From: Paraescarpia echinospica
Taxonomy: Eukaryota; Annelida; Polychaeta; Sabellida; Siboglinidae
Assembly (NCBI GenBank): GCA_020002185.1
Contig: CM034532.1
Span: 48,292,780-48,356,779, forward strand
Direction of reading: 5' to 3'
Length of the DNA: 64,000 bases
Shown here in pieces: positions 47,362 to 60,351 of this stretch (the first letter of the stretch is position 1; every line of letters starts with the position of its first letter). The notes beneath the pieces are model-generated. The model saw nothing but the letters and a program-made list of their open reading frames with translations, searched no databases and was not told the origin of the DNA. The translations under genes and the position numbers were made by a program.

Positions 47362-49381
47362 TATAGATCACACACATTATTATATATTAAAACCATCTAA
47401 CATTTTATTTCCTAATATTTTAATTACACAAGTAATCTGTATTCAAATAAATTTATTTTGCAGCAACAACAACATAACAGTAGACGTAGACAAAACAACC
47501 ATTTAAAAATTTAGGTTGTGTTGCATGGTGGTCACATGGCATATTATATGCTGTATTCCTGTGACCCAATAACCATATATTGCAATACATTTCATTAAAT
47601 ATAAATACATCTGTGTGAATAACACTGACGGCTGTACCTTGGCTCACTTCCTGGAGGCAGCTGCCCCGCCCTATCACCGACTGCCAGTCGACTGCATTTC
47701 AGTCTGATCTTTGTAGCTGCGGAATCACTGCAACTGTATTGGTCACAGCCAAACAATTGCAGAAACTTGTGTGATAAATCTTCCTTTTGCTAGTCTCAGC
47801 CATGTGTAGATATTTAGAAGATGAACCCTGGTCATAAAAATAGTCGTGGTGCAATGTGCTACAGATATTCAAATCTTCCACTGGTCTTAGTAGCTGGCAG
47901 TCAAAGAATTTGTTGTGATGGGCAGACTATAATGTTGAAGGGATGATATGTAAACCATGAAAGTATAACTGTGATCGTTTTGTCATAAAATCATGTTGTA
48001 TAGCATACCAGCTGAGTTACCCTGGCATTGCATGGCAAGAGAAAACACCTGTTAGTATTTTCTAGTTAAAGCCACCTCTGTATGTATCAGACTGTGACTG
48101 GCTGTGATAGAGTATGTCAAAAGTCTTTGGGAAATGTCTACAACTGTCCATGAAGCTCTGAATTGAAATATTGATATTCGTAAACAGATAACAATGTAAT
48201 TATATATTTTAAATAGTGGCTAATGGAAATATAGATTTGGTTGATCTAGATGTTAGATTCTTAGAACAGGTACAGCTTAAGTTATATAACAAGATTTCAT
48301 GATAACAAAGAAAACAGACTGTGTGTGTTTAAACCTGAGCTTAACCAGGAGAATGGGCATAACATTAGTAACTGTTAGGCTCATGTTATTCAACTATGCT
48401 ACAACAATTTGGGAGCCACAGTTCTATGGGGGTACTTGAACTGGAGAGTTTTTTATGGGGGCATTTGCCATCTGGAGATCGGTCACTACCGGAATTTATT
48501 TCTCCATTGGTGGCAGTGTTAACATTTGTCTGTGTTACACGCAAAGTTGTGTTTTGATTTCTCTGGAAATTCAATATCAGTCTATGTCGTTGTGTAACCT
48601 TTTAGGGTTTTGTGTCAATTCCATATAGATTCTTGTCAGTATGGATTTCTAGATGCACTAAATGAACTTTTCAAAAACTGTAGTTGTAATTTAGTATTTT
48701 TCAGTTTTTGGGTCATGGCAGCCATTTTAAATGTGTTTCCGCCATAATGGGAGAGCTGATGACACAACTGCTAGTCATATGGTGATATAAAGTATTAAGC
48801 ATGAAATTTTGCATGGATATTCTGATTGGGTCATTCTTCAATAAATTAGCCTTCTGAAAATCAAAGATGGTGGCCATTTATTCAAGAAGGTCTGGAATCA
48901 TACGATTGTCTTATCCTATGTTTTCATACGAGTCACCTTTCGATGAACACGTTGCATTTCATCACTACATGGATGCAATCTAACATTAGCTGCCATCAGT
49001 ACATTGGTAGGGAAATATCTTTCTTTATATTAGTCTAGGTTATATACTTTACTACTTTCATCCATTACAACTCCTGTATGCCTTGATGTTCTGCCATTGG
49101 AATTGAAAAGATCAGTTCATCTGATCTGTAAAGCTTTGACAGAAGGTGGCATTCTTGGAGATGTCCGTAAGTTTGAAGTTCCTCTCCACAGTTGCATTAG
49201 AGGGCATCCACTCACTTTGGTTTGAGTCAACCAGTAATACCTTTGCATGTCCTATTGAGGACTGTATCCATTACCTTGACATCTCTCTCTCCACGTTTTC
49301 TGGGCCATCCTCATTTTCTTTTTCCTTTATAACTTGTCCTGCAATAAATCTAGCCTTAATCAGTGTTGAATTACTTCTAAT

Positions 49382-49768
49382 ATTACTTACTTAATCCTCT
49401 TCGTGTGGGTTCACACATAAGGCCGACACTAAAGAACGCCAATGTTGTCTGTCTGCTGCCAGCTTCGTTACTTGGCCCCAGCTCCACCCGAGTGTCTTCA
49501 TCTCCCGCTCCACTGATCTCCTCCATCTCTCCTTTGGCCTCCCCCTCACTCTCTTGTCACCAGGGGTCCAGCGCATGGCCACTCTTGGAATGGATGTCAG
49601 CGGCATCCTGCAGACGTGTCCGATCCATCTCCATCTGCGGTGTTTAACATCAAGAGAGATGGGCTGCATGTCTGTCCTTTTGTGGAGTTCCGTGGTAGAG
49701 ATTTTATTTGGCCAGTAGATCCGTAGAATCCTCCTGAGACATTTGTTTTGAAACACTTCCAGCATCTA
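49382..49768 (-). mobile_element. 5'-truncated RTE-like non-LTR retrotransposon 3' end with TAAG tail
   Basis: A 124-codon minus-strand frame has the typical tail of LINE endonuclease/reverse-transcriptase proteins: QNKCLRRILRIYWPNKIS, ELHKRT, HRRWRWIGHVCRMP, RWTPGDKRVRGRPKERWRR, and W-x-x-x-ADRQHWRSLVSALC ending HEED. The TAA stop begins a short TAAGTAAG tail, the terminal microsatellite usual for this group. Upstream sequence is absent, so the copy is 5'-truncated. The frame is still intact, implying a fairly recent insertion. It is antisense in the CAAP1 intron. Confidence 0.9.
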
Positions 49769-50495
49769 GCTTCTAATATGAGATATGAAAAACAATAGCA
49801 CAAGCAGACCTCTTGCCGTAATAAACAGTGGGAGTGATACTTAAGTCCATTGCACTCATGATTTCGAAGAGATATGAGAATTTAGCATAGCAGCCATGTT
49901 AGATTTTAAATGACTGCTCCAAATAAAATGTTAACAGCAGAATTGGATTCCTTACCCACAAAAGCAGGGTACATTAAAATTAACTTTCTATGTGACATAG
50001 AAGCTGATAAATCATTGCAGCCATCTTGAAATACACAATCCCTGCCCTGAATTAAATTTCAGTGGCAGAATGGTGTGTGTGGTATATTTTATACATATCT
50101 TTTGTTTTTATGGAACCTTTTACCATCTTTCGTGAAGCACAGCAACCAATGTTTTGTCCTGGCTCTATTTCAAGTATTGTTATTATACTTTTACTACAGC
50201 TTACCCACTTTTTGTCAACTCTATACATACATGTCTGTGGTGTTGTTGTTCTCCGTTTCCCAAAAATTTTTCTGGGATGAGGTTTTATCTATCTATGATA
50301 GATAATCAATTTTATTATTTATGTACACTGTGATTTTCCATATGTGCTTGTGATTGGAATGGACTCAGATATATGGCACTTTAATCTGGGTAATAATCAT
50401 AATGGTGCTTTAATCTCAGTAATAATCAGTAATAGTAATGCAGTAGTAGTAATAGTAATAAATATAATAGAGAAGATACCATTGTGTTGTTTTAG

Positions 50496-50580
50496 CCTCT
50501 CAGCACTGCAGAACTCAAGCAGCTGTGTTTGGAGCAACTTGAGGTGATGTCCAAAAAGCGGATCAGACGAATCCTCGAAG
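50496..50580 (+). CDS. CAAP1-like protein, third coding exon
   Basis: Acceptor TTGTTTTAG, donor GTCAGT at 50581, phase 0 in and phase 1 out (28 codons plus one base). The product PLSTAELKQLCLEQLEVMS...KKRIRRILE matches the vertebrate CAAP1 block in which EIKxLCQEQLELLSEKKI is followed by KILEG. It continues directly from LPEIMK of the previous exon. The acidic middle and C-terminal helix (LELEMRARAIKAL in vertebrates) are not found further on in this window, so the gene is incomplete here. Confidence 0.88.
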
Positions 50581-51899
50581 GTCAGTCACTATTCAGCCTC
50601 AGCACTTTTCCTAGGCACTGAAGAATGTTCTAGACGTGTTGCCAGCATGGTTTGAGGTTCTAGACGTTGTGTTTCAACACATTAGTATTCGTAATTGACT
50701 GTACATTCTATACCCTGCATTTTACAAAATAATTTAAAAAAATTATATAATTTGATCAGTTGGTGCTTTTAACTGGTAACAGGTTCATATAAATGTCACT
50801 AATTAATGCGGGTAAAGTTCTTGTTACTTCTACATCTCTGATTGGTTGCCAAAATGCAGGACTTTGGAACATGGATGTGTCTATTCTTTACCTGTTTTGG
50901 TTTGGGGAAATATAATATTATACAAAACTACAGTTTTTATCACACATAAAATATTAAAACTAAAAGTAAAAGTTGTAGGTACTGAACTTTTGTAGAAAAA
51001 TATTGAATATTTTGCATGCTTGATAGATGTAATTCCTCTAACCAAATATGCGATATAACAGTTCTGTGTTACATAGTTTTAACGATGTAGGACACAATGT
51101 TTTTGTTTTGGCTGGTTTGGTGCCGGCTTAAAAATATCTTGCACATGTTTCTGAGTTACAACGCAGACAGAACATTTCTGGCAATTGTTGTCCGATTGCC
51201 CGGAAGTATGCCAATTGGGATGTCACTTTCGCAATCGCCGGGCATTAAACAAGTGCACAGCACCGTTTCTGGGCGATAACAATAAAATGGAGTTGTTTTT
51301 TCACTTGTTTGGAACTTTTGGAGACATGAATGATTGTATATCAGGGTCGGAGCATGCTTATTGGTAGTTTACGTTGTCCAAGTTTTTTTGTAGGCAGATT
51401 AGCAAGGTCGTAGTTGGGTATCAACTTTACGTTCATTTTGAAAAGACATAAGTTAACTCTTGCTATAATTATGGACTTATGATGCGAGAAAGATTCACTT
51501 AGAAGGAACAACTTTGGAATGTTTATGTACCCATCAATATAAGGATCAGTTTGTCACTGTCCAAACTGTTCATTATAGTAAGTGTCCCTGTAGGTTATGT
51601 CCAAGTTTCTTTACCCAGTAGTTTCAGTTCAGATGCAGGATTTCACATGAGCACAGGGAGTGGGAGAGGCAGACAAACTTGAAAGCATCTACTTTACTGG
51701 GATTTAACAAGACAAAATAAAAAAAGAAGCTATATTTCAGGGGGCACACATTTAACATGACAAACAAACACTAAGAAACCTGGTGAATGGCATTAATTAA
51801 ACGACATCTGTGATTGTAAGAATTAGTAAAAGTGAAACCAACGGCGCACATGCTTTGTGATCTTTGCATATTTCTATATTGTTCCTCTCCATTTTCTAC

Positions 51900-52188
51900 C
51901 TGGAGTCCGGGTTGGGGCTGATATCGATAGTGATCCTTGATTTTTGTGTTACATCTTCCATCACCGATCCAGTTTCACTGCCAACTCCACCACCTGCCCC
52001 TCTAGTCCTGGTTTCTCGCACTTTTCTCTGAACATACAAAATATCACTTGTTAGGCTGTTCCATCGAACGGGAGACTTCATCGTCTTATCCCCTGCGTAT
52101 TCCCAAATTCCTCCCGTTGAATGCAAAGCTTCCCAGGATTTGTTACAATCAACGTACATTACAAGGTAAGTTTGACATGACCTATGAC
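51900..52188 (-). CDS. Candidate antisense exon of an unknown gene nested in the CAAP1 intron
   Basis: On the minus strand, CTCCCCCTTTACACAG precedes 52188 and CTCCAG|GTAGAA ends at 51900. Between them one frame is open for about 95 codons, including YVDCNKSWEALHSTGGIWEY, SPVRWNSLTSDILYVQRKV, a Gly-rich run and SRITIDISPNPDS. Amino-acid composition looks protein-like and the GC content is above that of the surroundings. I recognise no family and no partner exon, so it may be a chance frame or a transposon remnant. Confidence 0.3.
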
Positions 52189-54872
52189 CTGTGTAAAGGG
52201 GGAGCTAAGATTGAGGGCACCACTTAATACTTGTACCTATTAATCTGTCCATGTTGACCATTTATTAGAGTTCAGGTCAAAGTTTACACATGAAGATGTT
52301 TAAAATTTGAAGATACCGCTTTGCCATTATCTTGCTCTACCTTCGCCATTGAAAATACAACCGATTATCTATGTTCAAATATCTTAAATTGTGTTCATTA
52401 TGGCGTACGATGTGTATCATAATCACTCGTTTCAACATCCGGTTCTTTCCCGCTTAAATTTTGGGACTCGTGGCTCCCATGAAATGAGGCAGCACTGGAA
52501 ATTACCCTGGTAGTACCTGTATTCATTGCAGTGGAATGCTGGCAATCCCCAAAATAAACTAACATCCCTGTCAGTATTTAGAATAAGGCTGAATTTTCGT
52601 AACATATTTAGCTCATGTATTTTGGAGGGAACGACACTGCTTTGGTTATTCCGCAAATTGCAGTTGGCAGCAATAAATATAGGTTGCCTTGGTAAGCTAT
52701 CATTGATGGATTTGTTTTGTTACTCGATCGTTTATAAGTCTGCAGAGTGACGCATCATATGCTAATTGGTGGGAATTTTTGTTAAAATTCAATCTCTATT
52801 CAGCTGCGCTTTTCAGCAGCTGAGCAAGGGGCTATCGTTATGCATCCTTAATGGATTAGGTTGTAAAAAGTCTAGACTCCCACGATCGAATGTTAACTTG
52901 CATATTTTTAGCTGCCCCAGCATTTCCTTGTTTATTCTGTGGCGCAGACGCCGAATGCGTTATCATGAAGGCCGCATATTATTGGTGTGTTCAGAAATGA
53001 GCAAATATGCCGGAACGTTGCAAGTTTAATTTATCTGGCTTTCCAGCGCTGTTTAAATATTTGAGTTGAGCACATTGATCTCCGGCCTGTCCAGAAAGCA
53101 CACAGAAAATATTTAATCATCCGGCTTTCTGTAAATACTTGACGGGGGGCCGAGCAGATGGTTTATATTTTTTTGATATGCGAACATGGATTCCATTTGC
53201 AGGCTTATTTAGACTTAGTGTCTGGAGACTCTAAGTAAAATATTTAAGCCATTCTCTCGATGGATTGTGACATTTCTAAAGCATCTAATTATATGTGTGC
53301 AGTTGTTTGCCATTTCACTCCCACAAACCATTTAAATATTTACATGGCACAGAAATTAGATCGTTGAACCCTGGTTCACTGTGGACAGATTATTTTATTC
53401 TGTGAAAAGATTAAAGTCACTTATCAGAGGTCTGTAGCTGAACATGACATTTTCTCCAGTGTGGAGGCTGAGATAGCTGGCAGATTAATTAGTGATGTTT
53501 AGTATAATTAATTGCAGCTGATAACGAGATAAGATTCTGGCATTTGAAGATAGGTTTTTCAGAATGCCAGACCATATGCTGATGCAGCTCAGCGAAGATA
53601 CAGACGCCATTAATTGCTTAAAGGCGGCTATTGTACAGCCTGATATTCATCTGCTATTTTTCAAATGGCATAATCATAAATATTGATTTGTTCGTGACCT
53701 GAAGCGTTTCAAGTGCAGAGATATTGATTTGAAGATGCAACGACCAGCAATCCTCAATTACATTCAATGAATGCTCATTGTGGTCACTGGTATAAATGCG
53801 TGCACGCACGCAAGCATGCCAACACTAACACGTGGTTATCAGTGCACGGCAGTGGTGAAAGTGCAAGTTGAGATGGGCACTAGGCCTCGTCTTTTCCTCT
53901 TTAAATTATGACTTCAAAAGCCAGGATGTATGTATGTCAGATATACACCTGGCTTATTGTTTGCTTATTTATCTTTGTGTTATGTAAGGGCACATAAAGA
54001 TAGGAAGATCAGAGGTTTTGGCAGAATTTTTTTCACATTTTCAAGGGGTATTAAGTTGGGTGATCTCCCCACAAGCAGCAAAGTTGTCTGGGTGGGTCAG
54101 GTTTTACATATGATTCTTTTACAATCTTGGGCTGCAAAATGTGATATTACTAAGGAAAATAAACCTTAAGTTGTCACGTTGAACTAAAATTAAAAAGAAT
54201 AGTTGGGATAGGATCTAATTTCTGGGTATAGGTATACTCCCAGGCAACACAAAAATATATTGTTGTGGTAAGGCTAAAGGGAAGATGGGTGTAGGCAAAT
54301 AAATATGGAAACTTTGTAGAAGATTTTAGGTGTTTCAAGTACAGTAATAAACAGTAAGAGGCCACAAGGAGGTCAGCAAGTGATGATAAATATTTATTTT
54401 ACTCTTACTTTGACCTGATAATTGTCACAATTTGAGTGGGGTTGTACAAAATAGCCATAGTTGATGTTGGAGAAATTGTGGAGTGAAATAAATCAATGAG
54501 GCAGCAGTGATTTAGCCAGCAGTACGACTAATTATGTTATAATTGTTATGAAATTACACATTATAATTTATCTTTATTAGTGTTAGTCCATTCATGTTTG
54601 AAGTGGCCTTGTTTATTCCGTTACCTGGAATCATCCTCTCAATCCAGGGGTTGTAATAGTATTAGCAGGAAGTTCACTGAATCAGCTATACTTCGTCTCA
54701 CTTGCTGTCTGGATTGTGGGAACCAGGCATGTACATCCAACATTAGAGAGCAAATTCAGGAACTTGCAGTTAGCCCCACCTGCCTCTGCTAGAGATGGTG
54801 TTTACTGTTTGAATGTCTTCTGTACAATAATGTTTCAATATTTAAATGTTAAAAATGCTTTGGGCTTATTAC

Positions 54873-55061
54873 ACACAATCTGGCAGGCAGTATACCTTCA
54901 GCATGGTTATAGTAGTATTAAGAACACTGTATTAAACACAATCTGGCAGGCAGTATACCTTCAGCATGGTTATAGTAGTATTAAGAACACTGTATTAAAC
55001 ACAATCTGGCAGGCAGTATACCTTCAGCATGGTTATAGTATTATTAAGAACACTGTATTAA
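54873..55061 (+). repeat. Three tandem 63-bp units
   Basis: Units at 54873-54935, 54936-54998 and 54999-55061. The first two are identical and the third has one substitution. Because 63 is divisible by three, the enclosing frame shows a 21-residue repeat (TIWQAVYLQHGYSSIKNTVL plus N). The near-identity indicates a very recent expansion. Confidence 0.95.
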
Positions 55062-56224
55062 TCAATATTAAGAAATGATGAACAGGTAAGGTGTTTAAGA
55101 TATCCATTGAAGTGGTTTCATTGGGACTTTGAGTTGGTGTCACCAGATGAGTAAATCTATTTGAATTACGTCACATAGGCGCAGTTGCAACAGAAACAGA
55201 CACAAGTAATTAAACAGTTTTCAAGGCTAGTTTTTAGTAAGAGCTGGAGCATAGGATGCACTCAGACACCAGTGTAACAATTCCTTTGTCTGCCAAGCTA
55301 AGGTATGGGGAAGGGGGGAAAGAGCTAGAAACTGTTGAGGGTTTCCCTCCAGCTGAGGGCTGGGGGCACATTTCATATTGTTGCTTAATAATAATCATAT
55401 TTTATAACGTGTAGTTGTTTGATCTCGTTCGACATGAATAAAATCTACATTTATAAATTTTATATAAAAACAATGTTTGGATGTGACCCCAAAACGTTTG
55501 CATTTAAATGTGATCTTTGGAAATGTTTTCTTACATTTGCATTTGATTAAATTGAAACTTTTTTATTTGCATTCAGTCACGTTGACATGCGTTTGTTAAT
55601 AAAAACTAATAAGTCTGCAGTCGGGTGTGTCGGAAGTTGAGTGGACAGACTGCATCAGAGCCCAAAAAAATATATAATTTATAAAACAGGATACTTGTGG
55701 GTTGATGTAGTAAAGGATAAGTTTATGTAAACAGAGTATAGTTTTATTTGTTAGACAGCTTTTACATATTGTCAGAGTGCGGTAGTTCCCCGGACTGTTA
55801 GTCGACATGATGGTGTTTGAGTTCACCTGATGCTGTTTTGAAACATCGCAATTTCACTCACACCACATCGCCTGTGTATCTCAGAAGAGAAACTGTGGCC
55901 CCTCTGTCTGGTGTTTATGCCAGAGGAAGCACAAAATCCCACAAAGGGGATAAATGTGTACGCTACTCTACAGAATCAACTCTAAACCATACTTTAGGGA
56001 TTAGCAACAGAAAAATCAAGATGTCAACATTGCGATTACTTATCATTATTTTGTGTTCCTGGAGATTGGAATTAGAGCTTTCTCTGGTACTGTGCCGACT
56101 ATTTGGATTTTGCTCCCTCTTAGTGTTAGATCAGTTAAAAATATTACACAATTCTGCCAAATCTTACCTTTATAACCTTGCATAGCTCCCTGACATATCC
56201 ATCCATCTGTTGTCAACTTTAATA

Positions 56225-56290
56225 GTGCTTATCGATTTTGAGATTGACCAACCCTTTTGTTTGGATGCGCCTGTGAGCTTGGTTTTCTTA
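56225..56290 (+). repeat. Dispersed repeat, copy 2 (partner at 45.54 kb)
   Basis: TGCTTATCGATTTTGAGATT plus GACCAACCCTTTTGT, GCGCCTGTGAGCTTGGTTTT. Same orientation as the 45.54-kb copy, about 80 percent similar by eye. Confidence 0.6.
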
Positions 56291-58208
56291 TTCTAATTAT
56301 TATCATCATGTCACGTCTCCCTATGCCTATTATCCTAGTGTTCAGACATGGCCGTTGTAATCACTGAGATCACCCCCTGAACACACAATAAGAAGGCGCT
56401 GGTGCGTGTCACAGTTAGTCACACCTCAATGGTTTTGTGATATGGTTTTAGCCCGGCAACACAACACGAGACCTACTTATACGAATCTGTGGGCAAAGAT
56501 AACTTTACAAAAGCATCAGTTTGTTTCTGTAAGCATAGCTCCAGGATCTTTTGGACAATCTCTAGTCAAGCGACCCTGTAATTTGTAATAATCTTGTCTA
56601 TTCTGTTGTGTTGGTCTCACATGCGTAACAGTGGCGGCTTGTATAGAGGGAGCCACTGAAGCATGGAACAGTTATCGTAATAGGCATATTTCATGGTTAA
56701 GTCTAGGATGAGCGTGTGCGCCATTGATGAAACCTGTTTTCGAAATTGGCACACAAGAGGTCACATTGCTGGAGTTGCACCACGATCAGTGTCACATATT
56801 TAGAAAAATCCCATGCAATTATTATCCATTAATAAAGCACAGAAGTCAATCTATGAAATAACTGCATTTCTGATCACAATCTCGCATTTAAAACTCACAT
56901 GAGCATAACAGAAAGGTGCACAGCGGTAAGTGTTCATCGTGAAATTGGCTTCTAAAACATTCTACATTAATGATGTGGTTAAACCCTTCTTTATGTAAAG
57001 CATATCCATCATAACCAGTCAATTATCTGGAGTCCAATTTCACGCTGAGACTTGGTTTGTCATGGCCTGTCTTCAAAATGTGAGCGATGACGCATTTGCA
57101 ATTGATACTGTTTACATCATGTATTATGTAACATGATGTGTGTAGATCTGCTGCTTTGCAAAGGTCAAGGTTATCCGGGAAGCGATTGTGGTTTAATCTG
57201 GGACAAATTTTAAGTGGTAAGTAACTAAAAGTGGCCTTCATTATTTGCTCTTTTCAACGGTAATGTCCCGATCGAGGAAGATTGTTTGCATTCTCTGTGA
57301 TATGTGTTATTAAAAACTACCTGTACTTGTCCACCATTTCGCCAGTGTGTCACTGAAATAATATCTTATGTAATATTGTGGAAACTCTTAATAACGTGAC
57401 ATTTTCACCTGTCAGTCAATGAGCATAAAAGTCAAAGGTGGTTGAAAAGGAAATGTAATCTAATCTATTTTTTGATAACTTCAATGTATTATGTATTAAA
57501 AGTTGTGCCCACTATGGAACTATTCAAGGTGGATTTTATGAGCTTCGTAGAGAAATGCACTTTGAAAATGCTCATAACTGAACAACGGATTCTGTTTTGT
57601 GTTGCCTTTTTCTTATGAACTCTTTATAGTTGTTCTACCCATTGTTCATGTTTGTATGTATGATTTATAAAATTACATAAATAACGTCTAACTACATATC
57701 TGTCTATCAGCGTGTATGGTGAAAACATCCATCAGATTCACCTCCTTGATGTACCGATGCATTCCATTGCATTTGTCCACATTTACAAGTTATACTCTTT
57801 TTAACATTATATATCTACCATGTGACTAATGATTAATAAACTAAAAACAGAAAATTACATAAATGTGCAGTCTCTCTCTTATAGTTGTTTGTAGACATAT
57901 TGAGATCTTTTTTTCCAGACATTACTGATGTTTTATCTAACACTTTTTAATGTCAGTCTAGACATGTTTAAGATAGCTAATTAGGGGTTTGGCTGAGGCT
58001 TTGAAGGCTTATCTAAACAAGTCAGTGCCATGAGATGCAAAACTGCATTTTAATTGCTTCAAACCATGAACAGTTTCGGTGGAAGAAACAAACGGTGGCA
58101 ACAAATGAGTCACAAAACTGTATTCGGTGACCAAACTTGTGCTTCCTTTGTTTGTTAAACTATACAGAGGAGGACATAATATAAGGCCTGGGAAATTAGG
58201 GAATTTAA

Positions 58209-58280
58209 AAAAGTATAGATAAGTTCTTACATAGCGCAGTATCCAGTCCTCAGGTCTGCTCAAAGCGCTTTACACTTTAC
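58209..58280 (-). repeat. SINE/LINE 3'-tail-like repeat (AAAGCGCTTTGAGCA...GCGCTATGTAA)
   Basis: Minus strand: GTAAAGCGCTTTGAGCAGAC followed by CTGGATACTGCGCTATGTAA. The combination of AAAGCGCTTTGAG and GCGCTATATAA is a very common interspersed-repeat end in marine animal genomes. The body of the element is not recognisable. Confidence 0.5.
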
Positions 58281-60335
58281 TCCCTGGCAGACCTGTTCTA
58301 TCGAACACCATCTCGACTTCTCTGGGGAGCATCCAGCCATGCTGCAGTTAATTTTTAAAACAGTTCTCGTCATAACTTGTAGAGCCTCTACTTTTTAACA
58401 TGGGAAACTAATTAAGCTTGTCCCCCTTTTTGAGATGCTAGATATGCCATGATTTAAAAATTTCAACAAATTTATTGTGGTGCAGTACCAAATTAAATTT
58501 ATTTCTTAATTGTGTTTATTTAAATTATGTGAATTGTTAGTACATTCAGCATCACCACAAACAAAATCTGTAGGTATTAGTAACGAGTGGCAGAGCTAAC
58601 ATGGCACTGAAATTGAAATGTCATTAAATTGATCCTTATTAAATTTAACGGAACTGTAACTTAACATAGTGAGTTCTAAAATGCCACTGCATATTAAATA
58701 CGATTAATCTAATTCCAGTGAAGTTCTGTGGCAGTCGTAGACTCTCATTACAATGAACTCACTTTGCAAAATGTCACCAGACGTAAAATGCAATTAATTT
58801 AATTATAAGTTCTACAGCAGCAGGAACAGTTGTTTTGTCACACAATGTTCTTGAATTGTTTCTCATCAGTGTCAACCAAGAATGTCCTATAAAACCAATA
58901 AACTTATACATAGTTAATTGCCATTAAAACCTGCCTTACACATACAGAAAGGCAAAATGATGCTCTCAAAAACACAGTCCAGAAGATGTGGGATGCCATG
59001 TTTAAAACATCTCGGTAATGTTCCATGATGATAATGTTTTATTAAAATTAATAATAAATGAAAGATATTTGATTTAATGATTTCAATTTTAATCCAATTT
59101 CTGTCGTTTACTGTTAAATATCCCATCATAAATAAAAATTATTTTAAATATATAATATTTTATCTATATATATATCCAGAAATAATGCGACAGAGTAAAC
59201 TTTAAAAAAAAAATGTATTAAACATACCCCCATTTTTCAGGTTGCTAATTTTTTTACATCATTTTTTCAGCCAGTGAAACTCTCAGATGCTTGTGTTTAC
59301 TTACAGATATTAAGCCAAATCATTCTAGGCTGTAGCCTGTTGTAATACGACCACACATGTCTTTTTAGCAGAACAAACCAGACAGCTCAGATGTGGTCAT
59401 AGTATAGATACGAGAGTGATTTTATGAGAAAGAAACCTCTCACAAATGGTGCATTACAGGGAGTGGACATAACGAGACACAGGTGTAGATTCTGGACTTG
59501 GTCCATGTCTCGTCTGTCACCTGGAAAGTGGTGAGTGTCACCAGTAGGGCTGTCCCATACCATCTGGTCTATGTCCTTTGTTAGACACCATCCGTTGTTT
59601 GTTGGGTGGTACCCCAGTTTTTATCAGTGTTTTATTTTTAACTTATGATTTTTGCTTATTTACATGTTTACCTTATCATGTTTTTGCTTTTTATAGTGTA
59701 TTTATTTATATTTTTAACTTATCTATATTTAGTAATTATTTATATTTTGTATTTATTATTTAATTTTTTACTTATTTACATATCAAACGTAGTTACATTT
59801 TTTCATTGTAATGCAGCTTTCTATGTGGCTGTATTTTTTTATTAGTTGATGTAATTTAGTTTTGAAGTAGTCCTAAAAATATAATTATTGTAATCAGTTA
59901 TACATTATTAAAATTTTTCTCCATCAATTTTATCTTTGTTTTGTTATACATATTGCAATACTATTGTTGGTTTGTACGCAGCATAAAGCCATCAAAACAT
60001 CACGACGGGAAATATCAAATTTACTGAGAAACAGTCCCTATATATGTTAATTTGTCCAGTAAAATTGTATATAATATTATGTATAATAAAAAACATTTTG
60101 TATATAAAATACCTCGGAAGGTATCACAAAAAAACCACACAAAGGTATACAGGTTTCCGATGAGCCTCTCAATTTCTCGCCTGACCCTTAAAGTTGGAAG
60201 GTTACCAACACTGGGTATTTTGGCACTATTTTGTATCCCTCCCTGAGGGATAAAAGCATATTAGGTATCCATGGATTGGGTCGACAGTTTGAAGACAAAA
60301 TATTAATCCTTAGGGTATAGGGTATCTCAGCATCC

Positions 60336-60351
60336 GGGGGGGGGAGGGGGG
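60336..60351 (+). repeat. G9-A-G6 tract, second occurrence
   Basis: Identical to 38139-38154 in composition and orientation. No other shared sequence is obvious around the two. Confidence 0.7.

Larger units (their letters stand above)
42292..50495 (+). other. CAAP1 intron between coding exons 2 and 3
   Basis: Bounded by GTACAG (42292) and TTGTTGTTTTAG (ending 50495). It holds a hAT-like MITE, a minisatellite, two retrotransposon tails and several short repeats listed separately. A 19-bp near-doublet (ACCTTGTTGGCAAT core) is at 43207-43241. A GGTCTGTTTCACAAAG motif at 44717-44732 resembles common invertebrate repeat termini. 47.4-49.3 kb shows nothing I recognise. Confidence 0.75.

Noticed and set aside
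54716..55078. 120-codon plus-strand frame with a 21-residue repeat
   Set aside because: The repeat comes from the 63-bp tandem DNA repeat. The flanking residues show no protein character.
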